This document shows, in pieces, positions 1 through 5,845 of a stretch of DNA of 6,526 bases. Location: NCBI GenBank assembly GCA_964453035.1, contig CAYVOX010000162.1, positions 1-6,526 on the forward strand. Reading direction: 5' to 3'. Both the position numbers and the translations under genes were made by a program. The notes below the pieces were generated by a model. It saw nothing but the letters and a program-made list of their open reading frames with translations, was not told the origin of the DNA and made no database searches. The stretch is from CAYVOX01 sp964453035. Lineage in GTDB: Bacteria; Chloroflexota; Anaerolineae; Anaerolineales; Anaerolineaceae. Within the stretch, counting starts at the first letter, position 1, and each line of letters starts with the position of its first letter.

Positions 1-2
1 AG

Positions 3-920
3 ATCCAGCGCAGCAACGTATGGCGCCAGCGCCTGGATGCCACCACCAACTGGGCCGTCATCACCACCGGCACCGCGCTCTCTTTCACCCTGGCCAGCCC
101 CTCTAATCATTACGGCGTCATCATCCTCACCTCATTTCTCACCCTCTTTTTTCTCTGGATCGAAGCGCGCCGTTATCGTTACTACGAATTATGGAGCCTG
201 CGCACCCGCCTGCTGGAGACGGATTTCTTCGCAGCGATGCTCGTGCCGCCCTTCTCCCCCTCCAGCGAGTGGGCCGAGAGCCTGGCGCAAACCCTCCTGC
301 AACCGGAATACCCAATCAGCATGCTGGAAGCCATCGGCCGCCGCCTGCGTCGAAATTATCTCTTCATTTTCATCATTCTCGGTTTCACCGCGGTGCTCAA
401 AGCCTTCCTTCACCCGGTTCAGGCCGCCTCCTTTGAGGAAGTTGTTGCTCGGTTCAGCATGGGCAGCGTCTCGGGTGAGGTGATGCTTCTGGTGGGTCTC
501 ATCTTCAACGCCATCCTCATTGGCCTCGCCCTCTTCACTGTGAGCATGACCCACACCAGCGGCGAGGTGCTGCCCAAGTTTGGCAAAGACCATCCCGCCA
601 GGGGCGTACCCCTGGGCGAAAACGCTCCCGCTGCCAAAGTGCCCGTCGGCCGCCGCCGCAGCCAGTTGCTCACCTGGATTATCACCACCCACCCCCAGGA
701 AATCACCCAACTGGTCATGTCGAAGATGAAAAGAACCGCAACCATCCTTTCCGGCAAGGGCTCCTACAGCAAGGAAGAACGCTCCGTGCTCATGGTGGCC
801 GTCACCGTGACTGAAGTAGCCGAGTTGAAAGCCATCGTTAAGGAAAGCGATCCCATTGCCTTCGTGGTCGTCACCCCTGCCCAGGAAGTCCTTGGCAAGG
901 GCTTCCTCAGCAATAAATAG
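3..920 (+). CDS. DUF2270 membrane protein with C-terminal DUF2179 domain (5' end missing)
   Basis: The reading frame is open from the window edge, so the N-terminus is missing; 305 residues are visible. The first residues (QRSNVWRQRLDATTNWAV) look like the start of DUF2270, a family of predicted inner-membrane proteins of unknown function. Four hydrophobic segments are visible, near residues 17-32, 37-53, 118-136 and 159-180. A basic, Pro/Arg-rich linker (about 181-219) follows. Residues about 220-302 look like DUF2179, the soluble domain normally found at the C-terminus of YitT-type membrane proteins: a GKGSYS.EER turn, then EVAELKAIVKESDPIAFVVV and EVLGKGF. The DUF2270 call is firm, and the DUF2179 call rests on remembered motif similarity. 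The likely role is a membrane protein with a regulatory or ligand-binding cytosolic domain, but the true function is unknown. The gene ends 12 bp before the -35 box of the tRNA promoter, and I see no terminator of its own. Confidence 0.8.
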   Translation: MQRSNVWRQRLDATTNWAVITTGTALSFTLASPSNHYGVIILTSFLTLFFLWIEARRYRYYELWSLRTRLLETDFFAAMLVPPFSPSSEWAESLAQTLLQPEYPISMLEAIGRRLRRNYLFIFIILGFTAVLKAFLHPVQAASFEEVVARFSMGSVSGEVMLLVGLIFNAILIGLALFTVSMTHTSGEVLPKFGKDHPARGVPLGENAPAAKVPVGRRRSQLLTWIITTHPQEITQLVMSKMKRTATILSGKGSYSKEERSVLMVAVTVTEVAELKAIVKESDPIAFVVVTPAQEVLGKGFLSNK

Positions 921-932
921 CTATCCCCTTCC

Positions 933-961
933 TTGACGCCGCCCCCGCCCTGCGATATACT
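933..961 (+). promoter_or_regulatory. Sigma70-type promoter of the tRNA-Pro gene
   Basis: The -35 box is TTGACG (933-938) and the -10 box is TATACT (956-961), with an exact 17-bp spacer. Transcription would start at about 967-969, two to four bases before the mature tRNA 5' end at 971, so the 5' leader would be very short. The boxes are near consensus, and the spacing and position fit the tRNA exactly. Confidence 0.85.
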
Positions 962-970
962 CATGCCTGC

Positions 971-1047
971 CGGGGTGTAGCGCAGTTGGCCAGCGCACCG
1001 CGTTTGGGACGCGGGGGTCGGCGGTTCAAGTCCGCCCACCCCGACCA
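971..1047 (+). tRNA. tRNA-Pro (anticodon UGG)
   Basis: A full 77-nt cloverleaf can be drawn. The acceptor stem pairs CGGGGTG (971-977) with CACCCCG (1037-1043). The D stem pairs GCGC (980-983) with GCGC (993-996). The anticodon stem pairs CCGCG (998-1002) with CGCGG (1010-1014) around loop TTTGGGA, with anticodon TGG at 1005-1007. The variable loop is 5 nt. The T stem pairs GGCGG (1020-1024) with CCGCC (1032-1036) around TTCAAGT. The discriminator is A, and CCA is encoded (1045-1047). All stems are fully paired. It reads CCA codons, and other CCN codons by wobble, during translation. It has its own promoter and terminator, so it is a single-gene unit. Confidence 0.97.
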
Positions 1048-1054
1048 AATTTCA

Positions 1055-1085
1055 ACCGCCGAGACCCCCTTCGGCGGTCATTTTT
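1055..1085 (+). terminator. Rho-independent terminator after tRNA-Pro
   Basis: A perfect 8-bp GC-rich stem, ACCGCCGA (1055-1062) with TCGGCGGT (1071-1078), closes an 8-nt loop and is followed after CA by five T residues (1081-1085). It lies 8 nt after the tRNA CCA end. It should end the tRNA transcript. It also lies 34 bp before the next gene, so some read-through could feed that operon. Confidence 0.85.
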
Positions 1086-1119
1086 ATCTGCGCGACGACC
1101 ACGAAAGCGAATTGAAACC

Positions 1120-1428
1120 ATGCCCACAAAATTCGACGCCGTAATTGAAACCGTCAGGTACACGCCCGAAGGGCAAATTGAACTGGCTCGCGGATACGAA
1201 CGCCGCGGCGCCACCTATTCAGACCGGGTGCTCTTCACCCGCGCCGGGCTGCTCAAGCTGCTGCGCGCCGGTAAAAAGCTGGCTGCCGGTAAACGCCTGC
1301 CCCTGCTGGCCTCCACCTTCGAAATCCTGGCCCCCATCACCCTCTCCGGCGCCCGCGGCAGCGAGGTGATTATCACCCGCGAGGCCCCCGCCGGGCGCGA
1401 CCTGCTCAAAGACATTCCCCTCTTCTGA
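1120..1428 (+). CDS. Small conserved-looking protein of unknown function (102 aa)
   Basis: I do not recognise a named family. The protein is soluble, has no Cys, no signal peptide and no membrane segment, and is rich in Arg and Lys. The N-terminal part (residues 5-30, FDAVIETVRYTPEGQIELAR...YERRG) looks like beta strands. A basic helix follows at about 40-60, with repeated K/R in LLKLLRAGKKLAAGKRL, then a strand pair (65-86) and an acidic/hydrophobic C-terminus (DLLKDIPLF). The strand-helix-strand pattern would suit a small alpha/beta domain, possibly nucleic-acid or ligand binding; that is a guess. The start is ATG, with only a weak purine stretch upstream. It is followed after 11 bp by the GT2 gene and then by rnhB, so it is probably co-transcribed with them. 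No clear promoter lies between the tRNA terminator and this gene. Coding is supported by the tight spacing and codon-like composition. Confidence 0.72.
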   Translation: MPTKFDAVIETVRYTPEGQIELARGYERRGATYSDRVLFTRAGLLKLLRAGKKLAAGKRLPLLASTFEILAPITLSGARGSEVIITREAPAGRDLLKDIPLF

Positions 1429-1439
1429 CGAGTAACCCT

Positions 1440-2165
1440 GTGACCCAACCCCTCCTTTCAATCGTCATCCCGGCCCATAACGAGGAATCGCGCCTCCCCA
1501 CAACCCTCGACCAGGTTGATGCCTTCCTGAGCGCCCAACCCTACCAGGCCGAGGTGGTGGTGGTTGAAAACGGCAGCCAGGACCGCACCCTGGAACTGGC
1601 CCAATCCTACGCTGCCCGCCTGCCCTACCTGCGCGTCATCCACGAAGACCGGCGCGGCAAAGGGCTGGCCTGCCAGGTGGGCATGTTGGCTGCTCGCGGC
1701 GCCTACCGCTTCATCTGCGATGCCGACCTCTCCATGCCCATCAGCGAAGTCAACCGCTTCATCCCCCCCGCGCTGGATGCCGACGTCGCCATCGCCTCGC
1801 GCGAGGGTAAAGACGCGGTGCGCTACGGCGAACCGGCTTACCGCCACTTTGTGGGGCGCGGCTTCAACCTGCTGGTGCGCCTGCTGGCTTTACCCGGCCT
1901 GCATGATTCCCAGTGCGGCTTCAAATGCTTCCGCGGCAGCCTGGTGGATGAAATCTTCCCCCTGCAAACCATCATGGGCTGGACTTTTGACGTGGAACTG
2001 CTCTTCATCGCCCGGCGGCGCGGCTATAAGATTGTTGAGGTGGGCATCCCCTGGTACTTCAACCCGGAAAGCAAAATTCGCGTCTGGCGCGATTCATCCC
2101 ACATGTTCATGGATTTGCTCGCCATCCGGCGCAACGCTGCCCGCGGCCTGTACGACCGCAAATAA
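1440..2165 (+). CDS. GT2 family glycosyltransferase, dolichyl/polyprenyl-phosphate glucosyltransferase type
   Basis: A single-domain GT-A glycosyltransferase of 241 residues. Residues 7-16 (SIVIPAHNEE) are the first nucleotide-binding strand of GT2 enzymes. VVVENGSQDRT (40-50) and RRGKG (71-75) follow. CDADLSMP (93-100) carries the DxD-like metal/UDP-sugar motif, D94 and D96. DSQCGFKCF (156-164) and GWTFDVELL (180-188) match the acceptor and catalytic region of ALG5-like enzymes. Such enzymes move a hexose from a nucleotide-sugar to a polyprenyl-phosphate on the cytosolic face of the membrane. There is no C-terminal membrane pair, unlike many DPM1/ALG5 relatives, so it is soluble or peripheral. 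The start is GTG at 1440, the only sensible start before the SIVIP strand, with no strong Shine-Dalgarno, so translational coupling to the gene 11 bp upstream is likely. The sugar donor and acceptor are not known. Confidence 0.9.
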   Translation: MTQPLLSIVIPAHNEESRLPTTLDQVDAFLSAQPYQAEVVVVENGSQDRTLELAQSYAARLPYLRVIHEDRRGKGLACQVGMLAARGAYRFICDADLSMPISEVNRFIPPALDADVAIASREGKDAVRYGEPAYRHFVGRGFNLLVRLLALPGLHDSQCGFKCFRGSLVDEIFPLQTIMGWTFDVELLFIARRRGYKIVEVGIPWYFNPESKIRVWRDSSHMFMDLLAIRRNAARGLYDRK

Positions 2166-2188
2166 TCTCCCCCGGGGCAGGTATCACT

Positions 2189-2863
2189 GTGTCAACCTCA
2201 CGCCGCTTCACCGAGCCGCTCCCCCCTTTCCCAAATTTGACGTTCGAGAGCCCCCTGTGGCAATCCGGGCTGGGCTGCGTGGCCGGGCTGGATGAAGCCG
2301 GGCGCGGCGCCTGGGCCGGGCCGGTGGCTGCCGCCGCCGTGATTTTGCCGCCCGACCCTGCCGTGGCCCAATCCCTCTCAGGCGTGCGCGATTCAAAACT
2401 CATGAGCCCCCACCAGCGTGACCACTGGGCCGCGCTTATCCGCGCCCAGGCGGCGGCCTGGGGCGTGGGCTTTGCCACCTGCCAGGAAATCGATTCCCTC
2501 GGCATCCTTCCCGCCACCCGCCTGGCCATGCGCCGCGCCCTTCAGCAACTGGCCCTGCCGCCCGCCCACCTGCTGATTGACGCCCTCACCCTGCCCGGGC
2601 TCAACCTGCCGCAGACTGCCCTGGTCAAAGGCGACCGGCGCGCCTTGAGCATCGCTGCCGCCTCCGTGCTGGCCAAAACCGCCCGCGACGCGCTTATGGT
2701 GGAGCTGGAAAACCAGTACCCGGGCTATCATTTTGCCCGCCACAAAGGCTACGGCACCCGCGCCCACCACCAGGCCCTCAACACCCTGGGCGCATGTCCC
2801 CAGCACCGCCGTTCCTTTGCGCCGGTGGCGGCCTGCCTGGCCCTTCACATGGAACAGGTGTAA
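2189..2863 (+). CDS. rnhB: Ribonuclease HII
   Basis: RNase HII cuts the RNA strand of RNA-DNA hybrids and starts removal of single ribonucleotides from DNA, in the cytoplasm. The 224 residues show the whole family signature. GLDEAGRGAWAGP (33-45) carries D35 and E36, VRDSK (66-70) follows, and LLIDA carries D131. KGD carries D149, 18 residues after D131, the same spacing as D108 and D126 of the E. coli enzyme. ASVLAKTARD (158-167), HKGYGT (185-190) and HRRSFAPV (206-213) follow. All four catalytic acids are present, so it should be active. The N-terminal 25 residues are an extra Pro-rich lead. The start is GTG at 2189, preceded by a GGGGCAGG purine run that could act as Shine-Dalgarno. It lies 23 bp after the GT2 gene in the same operon. 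Confidence 0.97.
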   Translation: MSTSRRFTEPLPPFPNLTFESPLWQSGLGCVAGLDEAGRGAWAGPVAAAAVILPPDPAVAQSLSGVRDSKLMSPHQRDHWAALIRAQAAAWGVGFATCQEIDSLGILPATRLAMRRALQQLALPPAHLLIDALTLPGLNLPQTALVKGDRRALSIAAASVLAKTARDALMVELENQYPGYHFARHKGYGTRAHHQALNTLGACPQHRRSFAPVAACLALHMEQV

Positions 2864-2887
2864 ATCTTTGGATTTTTCCCTGTAGAT

Positions 2888-2892
2888 AAGGA
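2888..2892 (+). promoter_or_regulatory. Ribosome binding site that sets the TTG start of the metal-binding lipoprotein
   Basis: AAGGA lies 7 nt before TTG at 2900. The TTG gives the short MKKF lipoprotein signal peptide directly, while any later start would remove it. This supports a rare TTG start. Confidence 0.75.
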
Positions 2893-2899
2893 TATAACC

Positions 2900-3826
2900 T
2901 TGAAAAAATTCATTATTTTCGTCGTCTTATTGTTATCGGTGTTGCTTTCGGCTTGCCAGGCCTCTCCGCAGCCCACCGCGGGCGGGCTTAAAGTTCTGGC
3001 AGTCGAATCCTTCCTCGCGGATATAGCCCAGAACGTGGCGGGCGACCGCCTGATGGTTACAACCCTCATCCCCCTGGATACAGACCCGCACACCTACGAG
3101 CCCACCCCGCGCGACGTGGTGCGCATTGCCGAAGCCAACCTGCTGCTGGTTAACGGCGCCGGTTTTGAAGCCTGGCTGGAGCGCACCATCACCGCCGCTG
3201 GCAGCAAAGCCCTGGTGGTTGAAGCCTCAAAAGGCCTGAAAAGCCGCGCCGGGCGCGAAGGCGAAGCCGTGATGGACGAAGATCACCACGACGAAGGCGA
3301 CCCGCACTTCTGGCTCGACCCCGTTCTGGCGCAGCAGTATGCCCTCAACCTGCGCGATGGTTTCATCGCCGCAGACCCCTCCGGCAAGGAAGCCTACACC
3401 CGCAACGCGCAGGCCTATATCGAGCAGCTCAAGGAACTCCACGCCTGGATCGAAACCCAGCTAAAGGTGATTCCCGCAGAGCGCCGCAAGCTGGTGACCA
3501 ACCACGAGAGCTTCGGGTACTTTGCCGACCGCTACGGCTTTGAGGTGACCGGCACACTGCTGCCGAGCGTCACCACCGGCTCATCCCCCTCAGCCCAGCA
3601 ACTGGCCCGCCTGGTGGATCAAATCCGCGCCACCGGCAGCCCTGCCATCTTCCTGGAGGGCGGCGCCAACCCGCAGCTGGCTGACCAGGTGGCCCGCGAG
3701 GCCAACGTGAAGGTGGTCACCGGGCTGTACACCCATTCCATCACCGCGACCGGCGGAGATGCCCCCTCCTACATCCTGATGATGAAGCGCAACGTCTCCC
3801 GGATTGTCGAAGCGCTCAAACCCTGA
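2900..3826 (+). CDS. Zinc/manganese ABC transporter substrate-binding lipoprotein (ZnuA/TroA family)
   Basis: This is a cluster A-I metal-binding protein that captures Zn2+ or Mn2+ outside the membrane and hands it to an ABC permease. The 308 residues begin with a lipoprotein signal (MKKF, hydrophobic core 5-16, lipobox LSAC with lipidated C19). The mature part starts KVLAVESFLADIAQNVAGD, typical of the family. Metal ligands are visible: H64 in DTDPHTYEPTP, H136 in DPHFWLDP and H202 in TNHESFGYFADRYG. The fourth site, usually Asp in Mn binders, is H279 in GLYTHSIT. A short acidic/His stretch (DEDHHDEGD, 126-134) sits just before H136, where ZnuA proteins carry a His-rich loop, here much reduced. 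These points favour zinc, but specificity cannot be proven. The start is TTG. No permease or ATPase gene is adjacent: rnhB lies upstream and a convergent kinase downstream. No convincing own promoter was found in the 36-bp gap. Confidence 0.93.
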   Translation: MKKFIIFVVLLLSVLLSACQASPQPTAGGLKVLAVESFLADIAQNVAGDRLMVTTLIPLDTDPHTYEPTPRDVVRIAEANLLLVNGAGFEAWLERTITAAGSKALVVEASKGLKSRAGREGEAVMDEDHHDEGDPHFWLDPVLAQQYALNLRDGFIAADPSGKEAYTRNAQAYIEQLKELHAWIETQLKVIPAERRKLVTNHESFGYFADRYGFEVTGTLLPSVTTGSSPSAQQLARLVDQIRATGSPAIFLEGGANPQLADQVAREANVKVVTGLYTHSITATGGDAPSYILMMKRNVSRIVEALKP

Positions 3827-3877
3827 GCCATCCCCCCGGCAAGCTTACCCCGCCAGGGCCAATCCACCGCTTCACCC
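3827..3877. other. Short convergent intergenic region
   Basis: This 51-bp gap separates the 3' ends of the metal-binding lipoprotein gene and the kinase gene. It is C-rich on the plus strand. I see no stable GC hairpin followed by a T run on either strand, so no intrinsic terminator can be called for either gene. Confidence 0.6.
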
Positions 3878-4777
3878 TCACGCCGCATAATGTGTTTTGA
3901 GGAAGGCCTCAACATCCGCCAGCCGCAGGCTGAACGGCCCCGCTTTTTGCAGCTTGAGGCTGGTCAGCGCGGCAGCCCAGCGCCCGGCTTCTCCCGCCGG
4001 CTTTGAAAGGCGCGCCGCCGTGTAACTGCCCAGGCATGTATCCCCGCGCCCGCTGCGCCCCTCCACCCCACCCGCGAAGAACGGGTAGGCATAATCCCTG
4101 CCCTCCGCGTGGATGAGCACGCCCTGGCTGTGCGTCAGCACAATCTCGCGAGGACCCAGCGCAGCGTAAATGCGCGCCGCCCTGTAAATATCCTTCTCGC
4201 CGGTCAGGAACTCGGCTTCCACCGCATCCGATTTGAGGATATCCACGCAGCTCAACACCGCCGGCATCTCATCCCACCGCTCATACACCAGGCTCTCGCC
4301 GCGCAGCACGCGCACAAAACCCTGCACGTCGCACCCGATGAGCAGACCCTCGCGCTGGCGCATCGCCTGGAAGAAAGCCAGTTCCACCTCGCCGCGCAGG
4401 CTGCTGCCCACCACAACCGCCCTGGTGTCCAGCCCCTCCAGCTGCTCCGGCGACACCGTTCCAGCCGTTGCCGTCACCCGCAGGGTGCGCTGGTCAACAT
4501 TGCTGGTTTTGTATTCCAGGCTCATCAGCGTCGAGCTGGGCGTATATTCCGGGTAGCAGTCCACCCCGACCTTTTCCAGTGCCTCGATCACGCGCTTATC
4601 CTCGCGCGCCAGGCGCGTCACCACCGCCGTGCGCAGTCCCAGCCGCACCGCGGCGTTGGCGGCATAGTTCACCGCCCCGCCGTCCACCTCGCGCGTGCCT
4701 TCTGGCGTGATGATGGTGTCTTTGGTGTAATTGCCAACGCAAACCAGGTCATACAGTTTTTTCATCGCGCCTCTCAT
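3878..4777 (-). CDS. PfkB-family carbohydrate/polyol kinase
   Basis: A ribokinase-fold kinase of 299 residues that should phosphorylate a sugar or polyol with ATP in the cytoplasm. The N-terminal strand YDLVCVGNYTKDT (9-21) and GGAVNYAANAAVRLG (33-47) match the PfkB substrate-binding start. KSDAVEAEFLTG (182-193) matches the family's N..E...LTG block. GRSGRGDTCLGSY (240-252) is the anion-hole/catalytic motif with base D246, reading GRGD where most members read GAGD. The general look (GNYTKDT and GRGDTC) recalls uncharacterised and inositol-kinase-like PfkB members more than ribokinase or fructokinase, but the substrate is open. The start is the ATG at 4777, which overlaps the upstream stop as ATGA and has GGAG 5 nt before it. 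An ATG at 4765 (MKKLYD) with AGAGG upstream is also possible. It forms an operon with the TIM-barrel isomerase and is likely controlled by the divergent LacI regulator. Confidence 0.9.
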   Translation of the reverse strand: MRGAMKKLYDLVCVGNYTKDTIITPEGTREVDGGAVNYAANAAVRLGLRTAVVTRLAREDKRVIEALEKVGVDCYPEYTPSSTLMSLEYKTSNVDQRTLRVTATAGTVSPEQLEGLDTRAVVVGSSLRGEVELAFFQAMRQREGLLIGCDVQGFVRVLRGESLVYERWDEMPAVLSCVDILKSDAVEAEFLTGEKDIYRAARIYAALGPREIVLTHSQGVLIHAEGRDYAYPFFAGGVEGRSGRGDTCLGSYTAARLSKPAGEAGRWAAALTSLKLQKAGPFSLRLADVEAFLKTHYAA

Positions 4778-5757
4778 TTCCGCTCCAGGATCAGGTTCTG
4801 CACCGCGCCTTTTTCAGCCAGAAGCCGCAGCCCGGCTTCCACCTGGGCGGGCGCGTTCCGGCTGTGCAGTTCCAGCGTGCGCACCGCCTCTGCAGGCAGA
4901 TAAGCAGCGATGCGGCCAAAATCCAGGTTTCCCAGCCCGGGCGCAAAGTGGTCATCCAGGCCGCTCACATCATGCAGGTGACACTCCACCATGCGCGGTC
5001 CAAAGCGCTCCAGCCACGCCCAGAAGCTCTGAAAGCCCAGCCGGTCGAGGATCGCGGCATGACCGCTGTCGAACACAAAACCCAGTTCTTGTGGGCCGCC
5101 CAGCGCCAGCAGCGCTTCCATCTCGTCCTGCATGGGTATGTAAAACCACTTATCCCGGTTTTCCAGCCCCAGGCGCACCTTGCGCGGGGCTGCGTATTCC
5201 AGCAGCTCCGCCAGGCTGCGCCGTACCGCCTCAAAGTACGGCCTGACGGTCGCCTTTCGCTCGGCGGTCATTTCCGCTCTCAGCGCGGCAAACTCAGGCG
5301 CGTCTTGCTGCCCGGCGCGGAACAGGCTGCGCAACTGCCGCTCCTTTTTTTGCGGGTCGGGCATTTGCCCGCAGTGCACCACCACCACCTCTGCGTTGAG
5401 CTGCTGCGCCAGGTCAATGCTGCCCTTGATGCTTGCCACGCCGCGCGCCCGGTTTTCCTCGTCCGGCGCGGAGATAGCCCAATCGCGCTCTCGCAACTCT
5501 GTCAGAGAAAGCGGCGAGGGGCAGGGTTCGTGCACGCTGCTAAATGCATAGCGGCTCAGGTCAATGCCCTCCAGCATCTGCGGGGCAATCTGATGGTTCA
5601 ATTCGATCTTATCGTATCCAAACCGCGCGGCGGCCTCAAAAAAATCTTCCAGGCGGTCAAAGTTCTCGATTCCCCACATGGTGGAAAGCGAAGCCCGGAA
5701 ACGCTGGGCGGGTTGAGAACTGGTTGGCTCGGCAGGGGTGCGGGGTGAAGGGGTCAT
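4774..5757 (-). CDS. Sugar phosphate isomerase/epimerase-like TIM-barrel protein
   Basis: A 327-residue member of the xylose isomerase-like TIM-barrel superfamily (AP_endonuc_2 fold), which isomerises or epimerises sugars and related compounds with a divalent metal. Strand-end residues fit: IELNHQ (51-56), SSVHEP (73-78), VVVHCGQM (125-132), GLENRDKW (197-204) with E199, FVFDSGHA (227-234) with D230, ECHLHDVSG (258-266) with H260/H262, and TLELHSRN (294-301) with E296. E199, D230, a His of HLHD and E296 are the likely metal ligands. A Pro/Ser/Thr-rich tail (1-18) precedes the barrel. The ATG at 5757 is the only usable start: a frame stop lies 15 nt upstream, and the next Met (M27) would remove the first strand. 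Shine-Dalgarno is weak. It is the first gene of a two-gene operon with the PfkB kinase, overlapping it by 4 bp. The exact substrate is unknown. Confidence 0.88.
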   Translation of the reverse strand: MTPSPRTPAEPTSSQPAQRFRASLSTMWGIENFDRLEDFFEAAARFGYDKIELNHQIAPQMLEGIDLSRYAFSSVHEPCPSPLSLTELRERDWAISAPDEENRARGVASIKGSIDLAQQLNAEVVVVHCGQMPDPQKKERQLRSLFRAGQQDAPEFAALRAEMTAERKATVRPYFEAVRRSLAELLEYAAPRKVRLGLENRDKWFYIPMQDEMEALLALGGPQELGFVFDSGHAAILDRLGFQSFWAWLERFGPRMVECHLHDVSGLDDHFAPGLGNLDFGRIAAYLPAEAVRTLELHSRNAPAQVEAGLRLLAEKGAVQNLILERK

Positions 5758-5774
5758 GGTGGCGGATCGCTCTC

Positions 5775-5803
5775 ATCAATCAACAGGATGCGCAATCAAT
5801 CAA
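5775..5803. repeat. Two direct 9-bp repeats, 20 bp apart
   Basis: ATCAATCAA occurs at 5775-5783 and again at 5795-5803, start-to-start 20 bp, about two helix turns. Both lie between the divergent promoters and the isomerase start, probably in the isomerase mRNA leader. They could be a binding site or a chance simple repeat. Confidence 0.6.
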
Positions 5804-5811
5804 TCGCGTGC

Positions 5812-5840
5812 TTGACATTTTACTTCAAATTTGCTACTAT
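5812..5840 (+). promoter_or_regulatory. Promoter of the LacI-family regulator gene
   Basis: The -35 box TTGACA (5812-5817) is consensus. The -10 box TACTAT (5835-5840) follows after 17 bp. The start would fall near 5847, inside the palindromic operator, leaving a leader of about 27 nt before the ATG at 5874. The stretch is clearly richer in A/T than the genes around it. Confidence 0.85.
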
Positions 5841-5845
5841 TTCAA
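5817..5845 (-). promoter_or_regulatory. Opposing promoter of the isomerase-kinase operon
   Basis: Read on the minus strand, TTGAAA (5845-5840) is followed after exactly 17 bp by TAAAAT (5822-5817). The predicted start is near 5810, about 53 nt before the isomerase ATG. Its -10 overlaps the regulator's -35 by one base and its -35 overlaps the regulator's -10 by one base, so the two promoters lie face to face on the same DNA. Confidence 0.6.

Noticed and set aside
971..1047. tRNA-Pro as an integration (att) site for a mobile element
   Set aside because: No integrase or phage gene, and no repeat of the tRNA 3' end elsewhere in the window; the flanking genes look chromosomal.
1268..1294. Short direct repeat GCCGGTAAA in the 102-aa gene
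   Set aside because: Two 9-bp copies inside coding sequence encode similar Ala-Gly-Lys segments; explained by the protein sequence.
2864..2899. Own promoter for the metal-binding lipoprotein gene
   Set aside because: AT-rich, but the only box-like pairs have wrong spacing (11 or 19 bp) or would put the start after the start codon.
3827..3877. Bidirectional terminator between the convergent genes
   Set aside because: Only weak 3-bp pairing (GGC/GCC) and no T run on either strand.
4109..4903. Long plus-strand open frame opposite the kinase gene
   Set aside because: It is the antisense shadow of the PfkB gene: rich in His, Arg and Gln, with no family features, while the minus strand has clear kinase motifs.
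4864..5748. Long plus-strand open frame opposite the isomerase gene
   Set aside because: It mirrors the TIM-barrel gene on the minus strand, has biased composition and shows no recognisable domain.
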